From positions 372,001-436,000 of the forward strand of contig NZ_SWFP01000007.1 in NCBI RefSeq assembly GCF_005869225.1: a DNA stretch of 64,000 nucleotides, in the 5' to 3' direction. The DNA comes from Dyadobacter bucti. GTDB lineage: Bacteria > Bacteroidota > Bacteroidia > Cytophagales > Spirosomataceae. Below the pieces are notes generated by a model, which searched no databases, was not told the DNA's origin, and saw only the letters and a list, made by a program, of their open reading frames with translations. Below, piece by piece: positions 1-7,717 of this stretch (within the stretch, counting starts at the first letter, position 1; the number at the start of each line of letters is the position of its first letter). Position numbers and translations under genes: made by a program.

Positions 1-185
1 TTTCCGGCAATGGTAGGGATACCACGTTTCCTGATCTGATCGATTACTTCGTTTGGCCAGATGTTGTAACCAACCAGATCACCCAGGCAATAAATAGCAT
101 CAGTGTCTCTTGAATCAACATCTTTAAAAAACGCCTCCAATGCCGGAAGGTTGGCGTGAATGTCAGAAAAAAGGGCAATTCTCAT
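1..185 (-). CDS. Metallophosphoesterase, 3' part outside the window
   Basis: The reading frame starts at the ATG at 185 and runs off the left edge, so only about 61 residues are visible. It opens with MRIALFSDIHANLPALEAF and continues to a YCLGDLVGYN segment. The DxH near the start and the GD about 30 residues later are the first two metal-binding blocks of calcineurin-like phosphoesterases of the YfcE/MJ0936 type. Family knowledge predicts a two-metal phosphodiesterase or phosphatase; the substrate cannot be told. It lies 11 bases downstream of the stop of the arsenite transporter on the same strand, so it may be the last gene of the ars operon. Confidence 0.8.
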   Translation of the reverse strand, partial: MRIALFSDIHANLPALEAFFKDVDSRDTDAIYCLGDLVGYNIWPNEVIDQIRKRGIPTIAG

Positions 186-196
186 TTAATATGTAG

Positions 197-1234
197 TTAA
201 TTGGAAAACTTGTGCTGCTGTTTGAGTGCAAAATTGACCATCAGGATCAATACCGGCACTTCTATTAGTGGGCCAATGACAGCAGCGAATGCAGCCCCCG
301 AATCAATCCCGAATACTGCGATGGCTACCGCTATCCCGAGCTCAAAGTTGTTACCTGCGGCAGTGAAGGCCAGCGATGTTGATTTGGCATAATCTGCGCC
401 TGCGCGTTTGGACAGGTAGAAAGCAGAGAAAAACATGATTGCAAAATAGATTGTAAGCGGCAGCGCAATGCGCAGCACGTCAAAGGGAATACTGACAATC
501 AGCTGGCCCTTCAAACTAAACATGACCACAATCGTAAAGAGCAAGGCAATTAATGTGATTGGGCTGATGGCGGGAAGAAATTTCTTCTCATACCACTGCT
601 TACTATACAGCTTCGTTAATACGATCCGTGAAATAATGCCTGCCAAGAACGGGATGCCCAGATAAATGAAAACGCTTTGGGCAACTTGCCCAATAGTAAT
701 GTTAACCTCAAAGCCCTTCAAGCCGAAAAGCGGCGGTAATACCGTTACGAAAACATAGGCATACACCGAATAAAACAAGACTTGAAAAATGCTGTTGAAA
801 GCAACCAGTCCTGCCGCATACAGGCGGTCACCATTAGCCAGGTCATTCCAGACAATGACCATGGCAATGCAGCGGGCAATGCCGATCATGATCAGGCCAG
901 TCATGTACTCAGGCTTATCGGGAAGGAAGATAACGGCCAGGCCAAACATCAGCAGCGGGCCAATGATCCAGTTTTGAAGCAGCGAAAGCCCCAGGATCTT
1001 GGTGTTGTTAAACACCTTTGGCAGCTCTGCATAACGCACCTTGGCCAGTGGCGGGTACATCATTAGCACAAGGCCAATGGCTAGTGGAACGTTCACGCCT
1101 GACCCAGAATTAAACTGGTTGATAAAATCAGGTGTGCCTGGCAAGAAATAGCCAATTGACACACCGATCAGCATGGCCAGAAAAATCCATAAAGTCAGGT
1201 AGCGGTCTAGGAAGGAAAGACGCGGGTTATTCAT
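197..1234 (-). CDS. acr3: Arsenite efflux transporter, Acr3 family
   Basis: This is a ten-helix inner-membrane carrier that expels arsenite using the proton gradient, and the output step of the ars operon. The start at 1234 ([14 protein letters not shown]) is preferred over the upstream methionine at 1285 because its ATG overlaps the stop of the preceding acetyltransferase as ATGA, which suggests translational coupling. Using that start the protein is 345 residues, normal for Acr3. The Cys of the GIARCIAMV segment (about residue 122) corresponds to the conserved thiol in the fourth membrane helix needed for As(III) transport. A Glu lies in the NNFELGIA segment of a late helix. The family call is firm; metal specificity (arsenite alone or also antimonite) is not visible. 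Confidence 0.95.
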   Translation of the reverse strand: MNNPRLSFLDRYLTLWIFLAMLIGVSIGYFLPGTPDFINQFNSGSGVNVPLAIGLVLMMYPPLAKVRYAELPKVFNNTKILGLSLLQNWIIGPLLMFGLAVIFLPDKPEYMTGLIMIGIARCIAMVIVWNDLANGDRLYAAGLVAFNSIFQVLFYSVYAYVFVTVLPPLFGLKGFEVNITIGQVAQSVFIYLGIPFLAGIISRIVLTKLYSKQWYEKKFLPAISPITLIALLFTIVVMFSLKGQLIVSIPFDVLRIALPLTIYFAIMFFSAFYLSKRAGADYAKSTSLAFTAAGNNFELGIAVAIAVFGIDSGAAFAAVIGPLIEVPVLILMVNFALKQQHKFSN

Positions 1235-1680
1235 GTGGTTGTATGCTTTAAATCTCTTTTCATCACGACAGCAGATGTTGGGCAAAGGCCACTAAACTGC
1301 TTGGTTTGCTGAATTGCTTCCGGCACTTGCTCACGGTTTACGACCGCAAAACCATAGCGGTCAAAATAATGGTCAGCTGTGGTTGTGATCAAATATATAG
1401 CTTCAAGTTCTTTCGTGTCAGCATTTGCCAGCAGCTGCTCGACCAATTTTCGGGCAATGCCCTTACCCTGATGATCAGGGCGAACTGCAACTGAGCGTAA
1501 CAATCCAACTTCTCTATAAAGCTCTATTCCAGCAACACCAACAAGTGCTCCTTCCTGTCTGGCTAAAAGAAAATCCGGCAAGCCAGCAGGCAAGTCTTCG
1601 GTAAGAAGGCCTGCATCTTTCAGCAGGCTGATTACGAGTTCTTTGTCTGCTGGCCCTGCTTTATCAATTTGAAGTTTCAT
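1231..1680 (-). CDS. arsN2: GNAT acetyltransferase, ArsN2-like
   Basis: A 149-residue single-domain GNAT protein. The acetyl-CoA pyrophosphate loop is visible as [13 protein letters not shown] at about residues 67-79, followed by a C-terminal half with [10 protein letters not shown]. Proteins of this length and pattern are frequent in ars operons and are called ArsN2. Related ArsN1 enzymes N-acetylate the organoarsenical arsinothricin or phosphinothricin, but the ArsN2 substrate is less certain. It sits 15 bases downstream of the DUF6428 gene and overlaps acr3 by 4 bases, so it is clearly a member of the ars operon. The symbol rests on family resemblance and context. Confidence 0.75.
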   Translation of the reverse strand: MKLQIDKAGPADKELVISLLKDAGLLTEDLPAGLPDFLLARQEGALVGVAGIELYREVGLLRSVAVRPDHQGKGIARKLVEQLLANADTKELEAIYLITTTADHYFDRYGFAVVNREQVPEAIQQTKQFSGLCPTSAVVMKRDLKHTTT

Positions 1681-1695
1681 AGCTGGTTGTTTTGA

Positions 1696-2268
1696 TTAGC
1701 AGCACCCAGAGCCTGGCTTGCAGCTCTCACCATCGGAGGTGACCAGTTCCAATTCCTGTTTAACAGGGGCAGGCGCGCAGCATGAAGCTTCGGCGGGCGA
1801 CGTGCCGCAGCTTTGGTTTCGGGTAAGTGCCTTGCATTGGGTGAAGTCCGGAACCAGGTTAACAGTGAATGTTTCACCATCGGAGGCAAATTCTCCGGGG
1901 TACATCTGGCGTGTATCAAACCTGGAATTGCCGAACTCAATTTTAACGGTTGCATTAGGGTTCAGGGGAAGGGATTTTTCAACCAGGTCAACAATTTTCA
2001 GCGCTTTGTCAACTTTCATTGAACGGTCTACTTCTTTCTCTGAGGGTTCCCATAGCTGCACGATCACTTCTGTCCAGCTGTTCATTACCCCGCCGCAATC
2101 AACTGAAACAATCGGTGCTTGTTTGATCTCGGTAATGTGGTAAGAGCTGTCTACAAATTTGCCTTCCTCATATTGGAATTGCAGGTGCAGATCAGGGTTT
2201 TGTTTAAGGGTATTTTTGAAATCACCCCAGCTCATCGGACCGCGGGTCTCCGGATTTAATTGGCTCAT
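1696..2268 (-). CDS. DUF6428 family protein of the ars operon
   Basis: A 190-residue protein without signal peptide or membrane segment. The body (about residues 10-150) starts with MSWGDFKNTLKQNPDLHLQF and matches what I know of the DUF6428 family, which recurs next to arsR in Bacteroidota. The tail is Cys-rich: SCG, SCCAP and a terminal SCKPGSGCC give seven Cys in the last 40 residues, consistent with binding trivalent arsenic or another soft metal. That role is inference. It is transcribed between arsR and the acetyltransferase. No enzymatic motif is visible. Confidence 0.7.
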   Translation of the reverse strand: MSQLNPETRGPMSWGDFKNTLKQNPDLHLQFQYEEGKFVDSSYHITEIKQAPIVSVDCGGVMNSWTEVIVQLWEPSEKEVDRSMKVDKALKIVDLVEKSLPLNPNATVKIEFGNSRFDTRQMYPGEFASDGETFTVNLVPDFTQCKALTRNQSCGTSPAEASCCAPAPVKQELELVTSDGESCKPGSGCC

Positions 2269-2324
2269 GGTTTTTATTGGTTAAATGTATTATTACGATT
2301 GATATTTTCAAAAAAATGCCCTGC

Positions 2325-2657
2325 CTAGTTGCAGCAGGATTCACTAAGGGCAAATGTATCAAGCAACGTACCGAAAGTTTTTTGCGCTTCTGACCACACG
2401 ACCGGGTTTATGCAATAACATACCCTTGGTGGATTGATTTCACCGTGGATAATGCCGATCCTTTTGAGCTCTTTTAAATGCTGTGAAACAGTTGCCTGGG
2501 CAAGTTCGAGCTCATCCACTAAATCACCGCAAACACATGCTTTTCTGGAAATTAGCAGTTGCAAGATCGCAACCCTGGCCGGGTGCGAAAACGCCTTTGC
2601 CAGATCGGCGATACGGTTCTGCTGCTCTGTGAATATTTCGGTTTTAGTTACTCCCAT
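2325..2657 (-). CDS. arsR: Arsenic-responsive repressor, ArsR/SmtB family
   Basis: A 110-residue winged-helix repressor. The recognition helix region reads [21 protein letters not shown] (about residues 49-69). Cys41 and Cys43 in ACVCGDL sit at the start of the DNA-binding part, as in the classical ELCVCDL arsenite site; a further CYC near residue 86 and a terminal CC could add ligands. It is expected to dimerise, repress the ars genes and release DNA on binding As(III). A TATATTTG -7 element ends 4 bases before the ATG, so the transcript may be nearly leaderless. The gene is divergent from the phosphatase gene at 2766. Confidence 0.93.
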   Translation of the reverse strand: MGVTKTEIFTEQQNRIADLAKAFSHPARVAILQLLISRKACVCGDLVDELELAQATVSQHLKELKRIGIIHGEINPPRVCYCINPVVWSEAQKTFGTLLDTFALSESCCN

Positions 2658-2661
2658 GCTG

Positions 2662-2692
2662 CAAATATAGATAGCATTCTATCAATTGCAAT
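2662..2692 (-). promoter_or_regulatory. arsR promoter with operator-like repeat in the spacer
   Basis: On the minus strand ATTG (2692-2689) and TATATTTG (2669-2662) are separated by 19 bases, matching the Bacteroidota -33/-7 promoter pattern. The spacer contains the perfect inverted repeat GATAG-CATT-CTATC at 2670-2683, which a bound ArsR dimer would occupy. The promoter match is seen directly; the operator role is inferred. Confidence 0.6.
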
Positions 2693-2709
2693 ATTACGAT
2701 GAATATTTT

Positions 2710-2738
2710 TTTGTCTGATAAATTCTATCGTATCTTTA
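2710..2738 (+). promoter_or_regulatory. Promoter of the phosphatase gene with the same operator-like repeat
   Basis: TTTG at 2710-2713 and TATCTTTA at 2731-2738 (17-base spacing) resemble a -33/-7 pair facing the gene at 2766. The spacer holds GATA-AATTC-TATC (2717-2729), sharing ATTCTATC with the repeat in the arsR promoter. Joint repression of both divergent units by ArsR is the likely reading. Confidence 0.5.
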
Positions 2739-2765
2739 CGATTGACTACAACTTACCTGATAAAT

Positions 2766-3467
2766 ATGAGCCTGATCCATCTTTTACTAATAACCTTTTT
2801 TACCACTGCCGCAATCATGCCAGCTAGCAAATCAGACAACAAAAAAGCACTAAACCCGAAGCTGTCTTCCTACATCAACACGATTAAAGACGACATTTTA
2901 AAAATTCCAGGCGAGAGAAGAGAAGAGCTCGACAAAATAGCCGCATTTATCCAAAAGCAGGTTAAAGCCGGCCAGCCCGTGCAGCTCACTTACATCTGCA
3001 CGCACAATTCGCGCCGCAGCCATTTCGGCCAAATTTGGGGCGCAACTGCTGCTGCAAATTACGATATCCCTAATGTGAAAACATACTCTGGCGGTACTGA
3101 GGCCAGCGCATTCAATGAGCGGGCGGTCGCTGCCTGCGAGCGGGCTGGTTTTGCGGTAACGAAAACATCAGAGGGCAAAAACCCGGTTTATCATGTAAGC
3201 TACGGGGACGGAGCTGAACCTATGAAAGCTTTTTCAAAAAAATATGATGACGCTAGCAACCCTCAAAGCAATTTTTGCGCTATCATGACCTGCTCGCAGG
3301 CTGATGAAGCGTGCCCTGTTGTAAAAGGCGCAGCTGCCAGGGTTGCCGTTCCTTATGATGACCCAAAAGCCTTTGATGGCAGCGCGCAGGAGACGGCCAA
3401 ATACGACGAACGCTGCAAACAGATCGCCATAGAAAACTTGTATGTTTTTTCAAAAGTGAAAATCTAG
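2766..3467 (+). CDS. Arsenate reductase-like low-molecular-weight tyrosine phosphatase, probably exported
   Basis: The catalytic loop CTHNSRRS fits the CX5RS signature of LMW phosphatases and thioredoxin-coupled arsenate reductases. A later MTCSQADEACPV segment supplies two Cys that resemble the redox pair of pI258-type ArsC. Reduction of As(V) to As(III) is the expected role. The ATG at 2766 gives an N-terminus MSLIHLLLITFFTTAAIMPAS that looks like a signal peptide, which would place the enzyme in the periplasm. Starting at the ATG at 2817 would give a cytosolic protein. I prefer 2766 because it lies about 20 bases after the predicted transcription start. A TTG at 2742 is also in frame. The gene is divergent from arsR. 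Confidence 0.8.
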   Translation: MSLIHLLLITFFTTAAIMPASKSDNKKALNPKLSSYINTIKDDILKIPGERREELDKIAAFIQKQVKAGQPVQLTYICTHNSRRSHFGQIWGATAAANYDIPNVKTYSGGTEASAFNERAVAACERAGFAVTKTSEGKNPVYHVSYGDGAEPMKAFSKKYDDASNPQSNFCAIMTCSQADEACPVVKGAAARVAVPYDDPKAFDGSAQETAKYDERCKQIAIENLYVFSKVKI

Positions 3468-3494
3468 GTTATCGCGCTAACAAGCATTGGACAG

Positions 3495-3632
3495 TTACAT
3501 TCGGCAGTATCCGGGCGACCATTTTTCCAGGCATTTGTCTACACCGCTAATCATTGACTTCTTGATGAATTCCAGGTCAGCGATCTTACGCTCATGAGAG
3601 ATACTTTTTCTGATATTTTTACAGAGACATCC
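3495..3632 (-). pseudogene. Possible 3' remnant of a MerR-family metal regulator
   Basis: In the 353-base gap after the phosphatase gene the minus strand has one open stretch of about 45 codons without a start, ending KIADLEFIKKSMISGVDKC...YCRM. The ISHERKIADLEFIKK part resembles the C-terminal dimerisation helix and following Cys region of MerR-type metal sensors. The 5' part is missing; an in-frame stop precedes it. It may be a scar of a copper or mercury regulator once next to the Cys-rich protein at 3821. Weak evidence from pattern only. Confidence 0.35.
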
Positions 3633-3820
3633 CTACATAATAAAGTAACTTTTCAAATAAACAGTAAACGACCGACTAACTAGTCAGCCAATAGCGGTTA
3701 CAAAAGCCAGCTAGCAGCTCGCAAAAAAATAAGACAATTAAGTTCTCAAATAGCTGGGACACTGGAACCGTTTTTGTATCGAAACGCCAATTTCAATAAT
3801 GTTTATTTAAACTATGAAAT

Positions 3821-4165
3821 ATGGCAAATCAACAATTTAAAGACTGCATCGACGCTTGTGCGGCTTGTGCAGTGGCATGCAGCTATTGTGCAACTGAATG
3901 TTTAAAAGAAGCTAATCCAGAAAAGTTAGTCAGATGTATCCAGCTTGATCTTGAATGCGCTGCCATCTGCCGTAGCGCCGTAGAAGTAATGAGCCTGGGA
4001 AGCGAATTCAGCGCAGATTTGTGCCGTGTTTGCGCAAATGCTTGTAATGCTTGTGCACAGGAATGCGAGCAGCATGCGCATATGGGGATGGATCATTGCC
4101 GCCGGTGCGCGGAAGCCTGCCGAGCATGTGCAAAGGCTTGTGAGCAGATGGCCACGCCAGTATGA
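3821..4165 (+). CDS. Cys-rich four-helix-bundle copper-storage-like protein
   Basis: A 114-residue protein with 19 Cys, mostly in CxxC and CxxxC spacing along predicted helices (for example C9, C13, C16, C20, C23, C27 and C93, C96, C100, C103, C107). This is the DUF326 / Csp pattern, in which Cys line the inside of a four-helix bundle and store many Cu(I) ions. There is no signal peptide, so it resembles the cytosolic Csp3 group. The terminal MATPV tail is short. It stands alone between two gaps and is followed by a strong hairpin. Copper binding is family knowledge; Csp3 of other bacteria is the closest model. Confidence 0.88.
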   Translation: MANQQFKDCIDACAACAVACSYCATECLKEANPEKLVRCIQLDLECAAICRSAVEVMSLGSEFSADLCRVCANACNACAQECEQHAHMGMDHCRRCAEACRACAKACEQMATPV

Positions 4166-4178
4166 GAATCTGAACAAA

Positions 4179-4210
4179 ATAGGAAGCCAAACTTTATGTT
4201 TGCTTCCTAT
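4179..4210 (+). terminator. Hairpin terminator after the copper-storage-like gene
   Basis: ATAGGAAGC and AAAC (with one bulged C) pair with GTTT and GCTTCCTAT across a five-base loop, 14 bases past the stop codon. The run of T after the stem is short (TTTCT). Confidence 0.65.
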
Positions 4211-4521
4211 TTCTATAATGAATTTAGCGATGCAGGGCCTTTAACGCTGGCCTGCTTGGCGGTATCTAATTGATCGGCTAAGTTCGTGTTGGCTATCGGC
4301 CTCCTTTAAACGCGCGTTATCTCTAGGGCCGAGCACTTATAGGCAAAGTGTAAACCAAAGGGAGCCACGTCAGTATGTTAAAGAAAAAGACGGCTTTCGG
4401 GGGAACCTAGTGCTTTCTCCTGCGAACCCTTCCCTGAGAGCAGATTCAAGAATCCTGGACGACCGCAAACCTTGCTTAATCAGGTAACTGGTTTGGATAA
4501 TCAGTTTGTTTAGTACTAAAA
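4211..4521. other. Intergenic stretch with no recognised feature
   Basis: No frame with coding character, no tRNA-like or repeat structure and no clear hairpin was recognised. It separates the 3' ends of two convergent units, so no promoter is needed here. Confidence 0.4.
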
Positions 4522-5049
4522 TTACTTGCCTACCTTATCACTTAAAAACTGGTCTAGCTCTTTTCCATGCAGATTTAGTGCAATAATCGAGCCTTTTTCG
4601 TCAATGATCGCATTGAAAGGAATCCCCTCTAATTGATAAGTCTTTGCAACAGGCGATGCCCAGAATTTCAAATCGCTGACCTGGGTCCAGGGAAGACCGA
4701 GTTTCGTGATCGCCCGCTGCCAAGCGTCTCTTTTACTGTCAAGGGAAACTGCAAAAATTTCAAAATTTTTGCTTTGTGATCCAGGGCGGTGATACTTTGC
4801 ATATAATCGTTTAAGCTCTGGCTGCTCCTGAATGCAGGGCGCGCACCAGGATGCCCAAAAGTCGATCAACACAAGATTGCCTTTCATGGATGAAAGCGAC
4901 TTTTGTTCGCCAGTTATCGAAGGCAGCGTTATTTCGGGAGCCTGGCTTCCGATTTTAAGTGGTTGCTGAGCGGATAAATTTCCGCCAATACCATACAAAA
5001 GAACCGTTAAAAAAACTATGAGGGGTAATTGTTTCATTTTAGAAATCAT
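4522..5049 (-). CDS. Exported TlpA-like thioredoxin
   Basis: A 175-residue protein with an N-terminal signal peptide (about residues 5-27, ending SAQ), followed by one thioredoxin fold. The active site is FWASWCAPC near residue 70, and the cis-Pro region reads LEGIPFNAIIDEKG. TlpA/ResA proteins reduce disulfides in the periplasm. The ATG at 5049 overlaps the stop of the rhodanese gene as TAATG, indicating coupling; an alternative start is 5037 (MKQLPLIVF). It is the last gene of a four-gene operon in which every product carries an export signal. Confidence 0.85.
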   Translation of the reverse strand: MISKMKQLPLIVFLTVLLYGIGGNLSAQQPLKIGSQAPEITLPSITGEQKSLSSMKGNLVLIDFWASWCAPCIQEQPELKRLYAKYHRPGSQSKNFEIFAVSLDSKRDAWQRAITKLGLPWTQVSDLKFWASPVAKTYQLEGIPFNAIIDEKGSIIALNLHGKELDQFLSDKVGK

Positions 5050-5486
5050 TATTGAACTGGGTAATCTTTATCTATCCAATCTGTTTTAATATTCTTGGGT
5101 ATATCCAGAAGTTTAGCGTTTTTAAATCCCATTTTCTTAATCTGGGAAAAGGCAGGCCTGATATTAGGACAACGATCAAAGGGACAGCAACCACAGTACA
5201 GGACCACTTCACGGTTTTTATCCTCTTTCGAAAGTAATGTTTCCAGCTTTTTAAGGTTGGCCTTTTCGTCTGCCGGGCCGATATCCACAGAACCTTTGAT
5301 AACTGCCTGCGGGCCGATATTAACGATAAGGGGCATAAGAGTTTTTGCTTGCTGGATCCGGTCTGCCAATTGCTTTGGTGGCATAAGCTGAGAAGAAGAC
5401 CAGGGCTCCTGCTTAGTTTGTCCCTGCACGAATGTAAATGATACTAACAGAGATAATACTGTAATAATTTGTGTGATCTTTTTCAT
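5049..5486 (-). CDS. Exported rhodanese-like protein
   Basis: A 145-residue protein with a signal peptide (residues 1-22, ending VQGQ). The loop LYCGCCPFDRCPN stands where a rhodanese active-site Cys loop would be, but it carries four Cys and lacks the simple CxxxxR/K form. This CGCCPxxxCPN variant recurs in small exported rhodanese-like proteins of Bacteroidota. It may carry a persulfide or bind a metal. It precedes the thioredoxin with a one-base overlap, so the two may form a donor-acceptor pair. The fold assignment is fairly sure; the substrate is unknown. Confidence 0.7.
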   Translation of the reverse strand: MKKITQIITVLSLLVSFTFVQGQTKQEPWSSSQLMPPKQLADRIQQAKTLMPLIVNIGPQAVIKGSVDIGPADEKANLKKLETLLSKEDKNREVVLYCGCCPFDRCPNIRPAFSQIKKMGFKNAKLLDIPKNIKTDWIDKDYPVQ

Positions 5487-5515
5487 GTTCGAAAAGAATT
5501 TTTAGGACAGGCCGT

Positions 5516-6433
5516 TTAATTTACATTAAAGCCATATTTGACATAAATATTTTTTGCGGTAGTACTGGTTAGAAAATCCATAAAATCCTTCGCCGCTTTC
5601 GGATGGGGTGCTTTTTTTAGCAAACCAGCCACATAGGTTGATTCAATATTATCTTTCTCAGGAATTTCTACCAGCTCAATCGGATGCCCGATCATTTTTT
5701 GATAATAGGCCTCAGAATACCAGACCGGACCTGCATGTGATTGCCCGTACAAAATTCGCATCGGTGTTTGCCGGTGATGGATCTGGGTTAAAAAAGTTGT
5801 CTTCGCATTTACCTTGTCATGCATAATCAGCTCGCGAAGCTTCTGACCGCCAACTTTCGTATAAGCTTCTTCGATAAGCTTCCCTATCCCTTCCCATTCC
5901 GGGTTTGGCATACTTACCAACACGTCCTTATGGCCCAGATCTGCCAGGCTTTTTATCTGCTGCGGGTTGCCTTTCTGAACCATAATGGCAAGTTTGCTTT
6001 TAGCATAGGTTTCTGTTCGCAAAAACATGTCCGAGAACTCATCAATTTTCCCTTTTCCGGCGGTATAAATGTCCGGCTGATGACTGATACGCATATTCCC
6101 AATCGTTATAGATCCAGACTGGATCTGTTTGCCCAAAATCCCGGGCGGTAACGTCTCTGCAAATACCCGTTGATACTGCGGATACTGTTTTTTAAATGCT
6201 GATAACAAATCATCAATCACCATAAACTGGTTACCTCCAAAAAATATGATTAATTGGGGATCAGTAATATCTCCATACAGATCAGGTACATTGTCTATGC
6301 CTGGTACTGTAAACTGTAAGCCTTCAGTGGGCGGCGTATTCCAGGGCGGATCAAAAGAATGATCCTGCCCGCTCACCCTGCCCAAAGCAAAAAGGTTTAC
6401 GAGCATAATCGTAAGAAAAACAATTCTATTCAT
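5516..6433 (-). CDS. Periplasmic substrate-binding protein, ModA-like, without an ABC transporter
   Basis: A 305-residue protein with a signal peptide (1-22, ending VSGQ). From about residue 60 it has the two-lobe binding-protein pattern of the ModA/SBP_bac group: IIFFGGNQFMVIDDLLSAF, then FSDMFLRTETYAKSKLAIMVQKGNP, and a C-terminal KDFMDFLTSTTAKNIYVKYGF, which is typical of oxyanion-binding proteins. No permease or ATPase gene is near; instead its neighbours are DsrE, rhodanese and thioredoxin proteins. The ligand may be a sulfur or metal oxyanion, by context only. It could be a chaperone rather than a transporter part. Confidence 0.7.
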   Translation of the reverse strand: MNRIVFLTIMLVNLFALGRVSGQDHSFDPPWNTPPTEGLQFTVPGIDNVPDLYGDITDPQLIIFFGGNQFMVIDDLLSAFKKQYPQYQRVFAETLPPGILGKQIQSGSITIGNMRISHQPDIYTAGKGKIDEFSDMFLRTETYAKSKLAIMVQKGNPQQIKSLADLGHKDVLVSMPNPEWEGIGKLIEEAYTKVGGQKLRELIMHDKVNAKTTFLTQIHHRQTPMRILYGQSHAGPVWYSEAYYQKMIGHPIELVEIPEKDNIESTYVAGLLKKAPHPKAAKDFMDFLTSTTAKNIYVKYGFNVN

Positions 6434-6445
6434 AGCGGTAGGCGT

Positions 6446-6907
6446 TTATGGGTGTACAACCGCCCACCCCTGCTGCTGACGGATTATGATCTCGCCGTTA
6501 CCGCTAGGGACAAATGATATAAAATCGAAAAGCTCATCCTTACTGATATTACGCTCCCGAAGTGTGTTTTCGCATTCCGCCAGGATAACCCCTTTTGCCT
6601 GTAAGGCCTTCACCTGGCTCTCATAAGGATTGGTTTTTTTGAAGACCGCAACTCCCCCGCCGTGAACTACGAGCTCAGCCTTGAGCTTTCCTTTCAAACG
6701 GGGATCTTCCAGGGCATTCATTATGTTTTTTAGGGTTGCCTTAATTGTTTTATCATCGTCGCTATTCAGTTGGTAGACGACCTTATAAGACTTTTTATCG
6801 GCAGTTGCACCGTGAAACTCACTGGGGCTAAACGGTTTATTTTGCGCCCAGGCTCGGCTTGAAAGCAACAATAAGGTGGCAAATAAAAGGCATGCGATCT
6901 TTTTCAT
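6446..6907 (-). CDS. Exported DsrE-family sulfurtransferase-like protein
   Basis: A 153-residue protein with a signal peptide (1-21, ending AWAQ). The remainder fits the DsrE/DsrF fold: KVVYQLNSDDDKTIKATLKNIMNAL, LVVHGGGVAVF, and a conserved Cys in AECENTLRERNIS (about residue 111). In cytosolic relatives that Cys receives sulfane sulfur; secreted DsrE proteins are common in Bacteroidota. It is the first gene of the four-gene operon and follows a Crp/Fnr-like box at 7063-7076. Persulfide carriage in the periplasm is inference. Confidence 0.78.
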   Translation of the reverse strand: MKKIACLLFATLLLLSSRAWAQNKPFSPSEFHGATADKKSYKVVYQLNSDDDKTIKATLKNIMNALEDPRLKGKLKAELVVHGGGVAVFKKTNPYESQVKALQAKGVILAECENTLRERNISKDELFDFISFVPSGNGEIIIRQQQGWAVVHP

Positions 6908-7062
6908 TTCTTATAGTTTTAATTGATTTACTTATTAAGTATGATTATGCTGCTGCATTGGACTAGGTGCTAAGTCAGACAGCCTGTAAAGTTTTTCAAA
7001 ATGCATGATCTTTCCATTGATTGGAATGATACATAATCTGATAAACAAGCCTACAAACTTTG

Positions 7063-7076
7063 GTGAGATTTGTCAT
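7063..7076. promoter_or_regulatory. Candidate Crp/Fnr box upstream of the DsrE operon
   Basis: GTGAG-ATTT-GTCAT resembles the perfect GTGAC-N4-GTCAC at 19010-19023, with one change in each half. It lies about 155 bases before the DsrE start. The 207-base gap has no gene. Binding by the Crp/Fnr protein encoded at 20054 is inferred from the shared motif. Confidence 0.4.
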
Positions 7077-7114
7077 AAGCAGTTTGCTTCATAATGATTA
7101 TTAAGTGGCCTTTC

Positions 7115-7699
7115 CTACTTTGCAAGCTGTGCGATCATATCAACAATTTTAGGACTACTGTAGTCCGCAGCACCTTCCTGTCTGTATACCATTTTGCCTT
7201 GCCTATCCAGAATAACCGTAGTAGGAACGGCTCCCTGCATAAAAACCGGCGGTATCTCGCTGGCCGGACTTACCACCTCCAAAGCATACTGGTGCTTCTT
7301 CATGAAGCTATCTGACTTCTGGTGATTACCATCTACATCCACCATCAAAAAGACCACCTTTTCATTCTCCTTAAACTTGCTATGCAAATCATTGATCGAA
7401 GGCATTTCTGCAATGCAGGGCGGGCACCAGGTTGCCCAAAAATTGATAAATATGACTTTTCCTTTTAACGAGGCCAGATCAATCGTCTTTCCACCACCAT
7501 CTTTAAAATAAACATTTGGTAAAGGTTCTGCGGCAGCTTCATCAGGCTGCCTGTCAATTTTGGGCTGGAACAGGCCGATTTTCATCAGGCTCTGAATTGT
7601 CCATCCTTTTACCTGTGGGCTGATCACCATAGCTGCGATAAATACCACCATCATGGCCGAGAATATGTTTGAAGGCGATAACCATTTCTTTTTCATCAT
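7115..7699 (-). CDS. Membrane-anchored TlpA-like thioredoxin
   Basis: A 194-residue protein starting MMKKKW (the second Met at 7696 is an equal choice) with one N-terminal membrane segment (about residues 12-28) that probably remains as an anchor. The thioredoxin domain covers about 55-194 with FWATWCPPC and the cis-Pro region MQGAVPTTVILDRQGK. It is 18 bases downstream of the RND adaptor gene on the same strand, so it is the last gene of RND operon 1. Maintaining thiols in the periplasmic parts of the pump, or handling a thiol-reactive substrate, is a possible link. Confidence 0.85.
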   Translation of the reverse strand: MMKKKWLSPSNIFSAMMVVFIAAMVISPQVKGWTIQSLMKIGLFQPKIDRQPDEAAAEPLPNVYFKDGGGKTIDLASLKGKVIFINFWATWCPPCIAEMPSINDLHSKFKENEKVVFLMVDVDGNHQKSDSFMKKHQYALEVVSPASEIPPVFMQGAVPTTVILDRQGKMVYRQEGAADYSSPKIVDMIAQLAK

Positions 7700-7717
7700 T
7701 ATTTCTATTTTAAAGTG

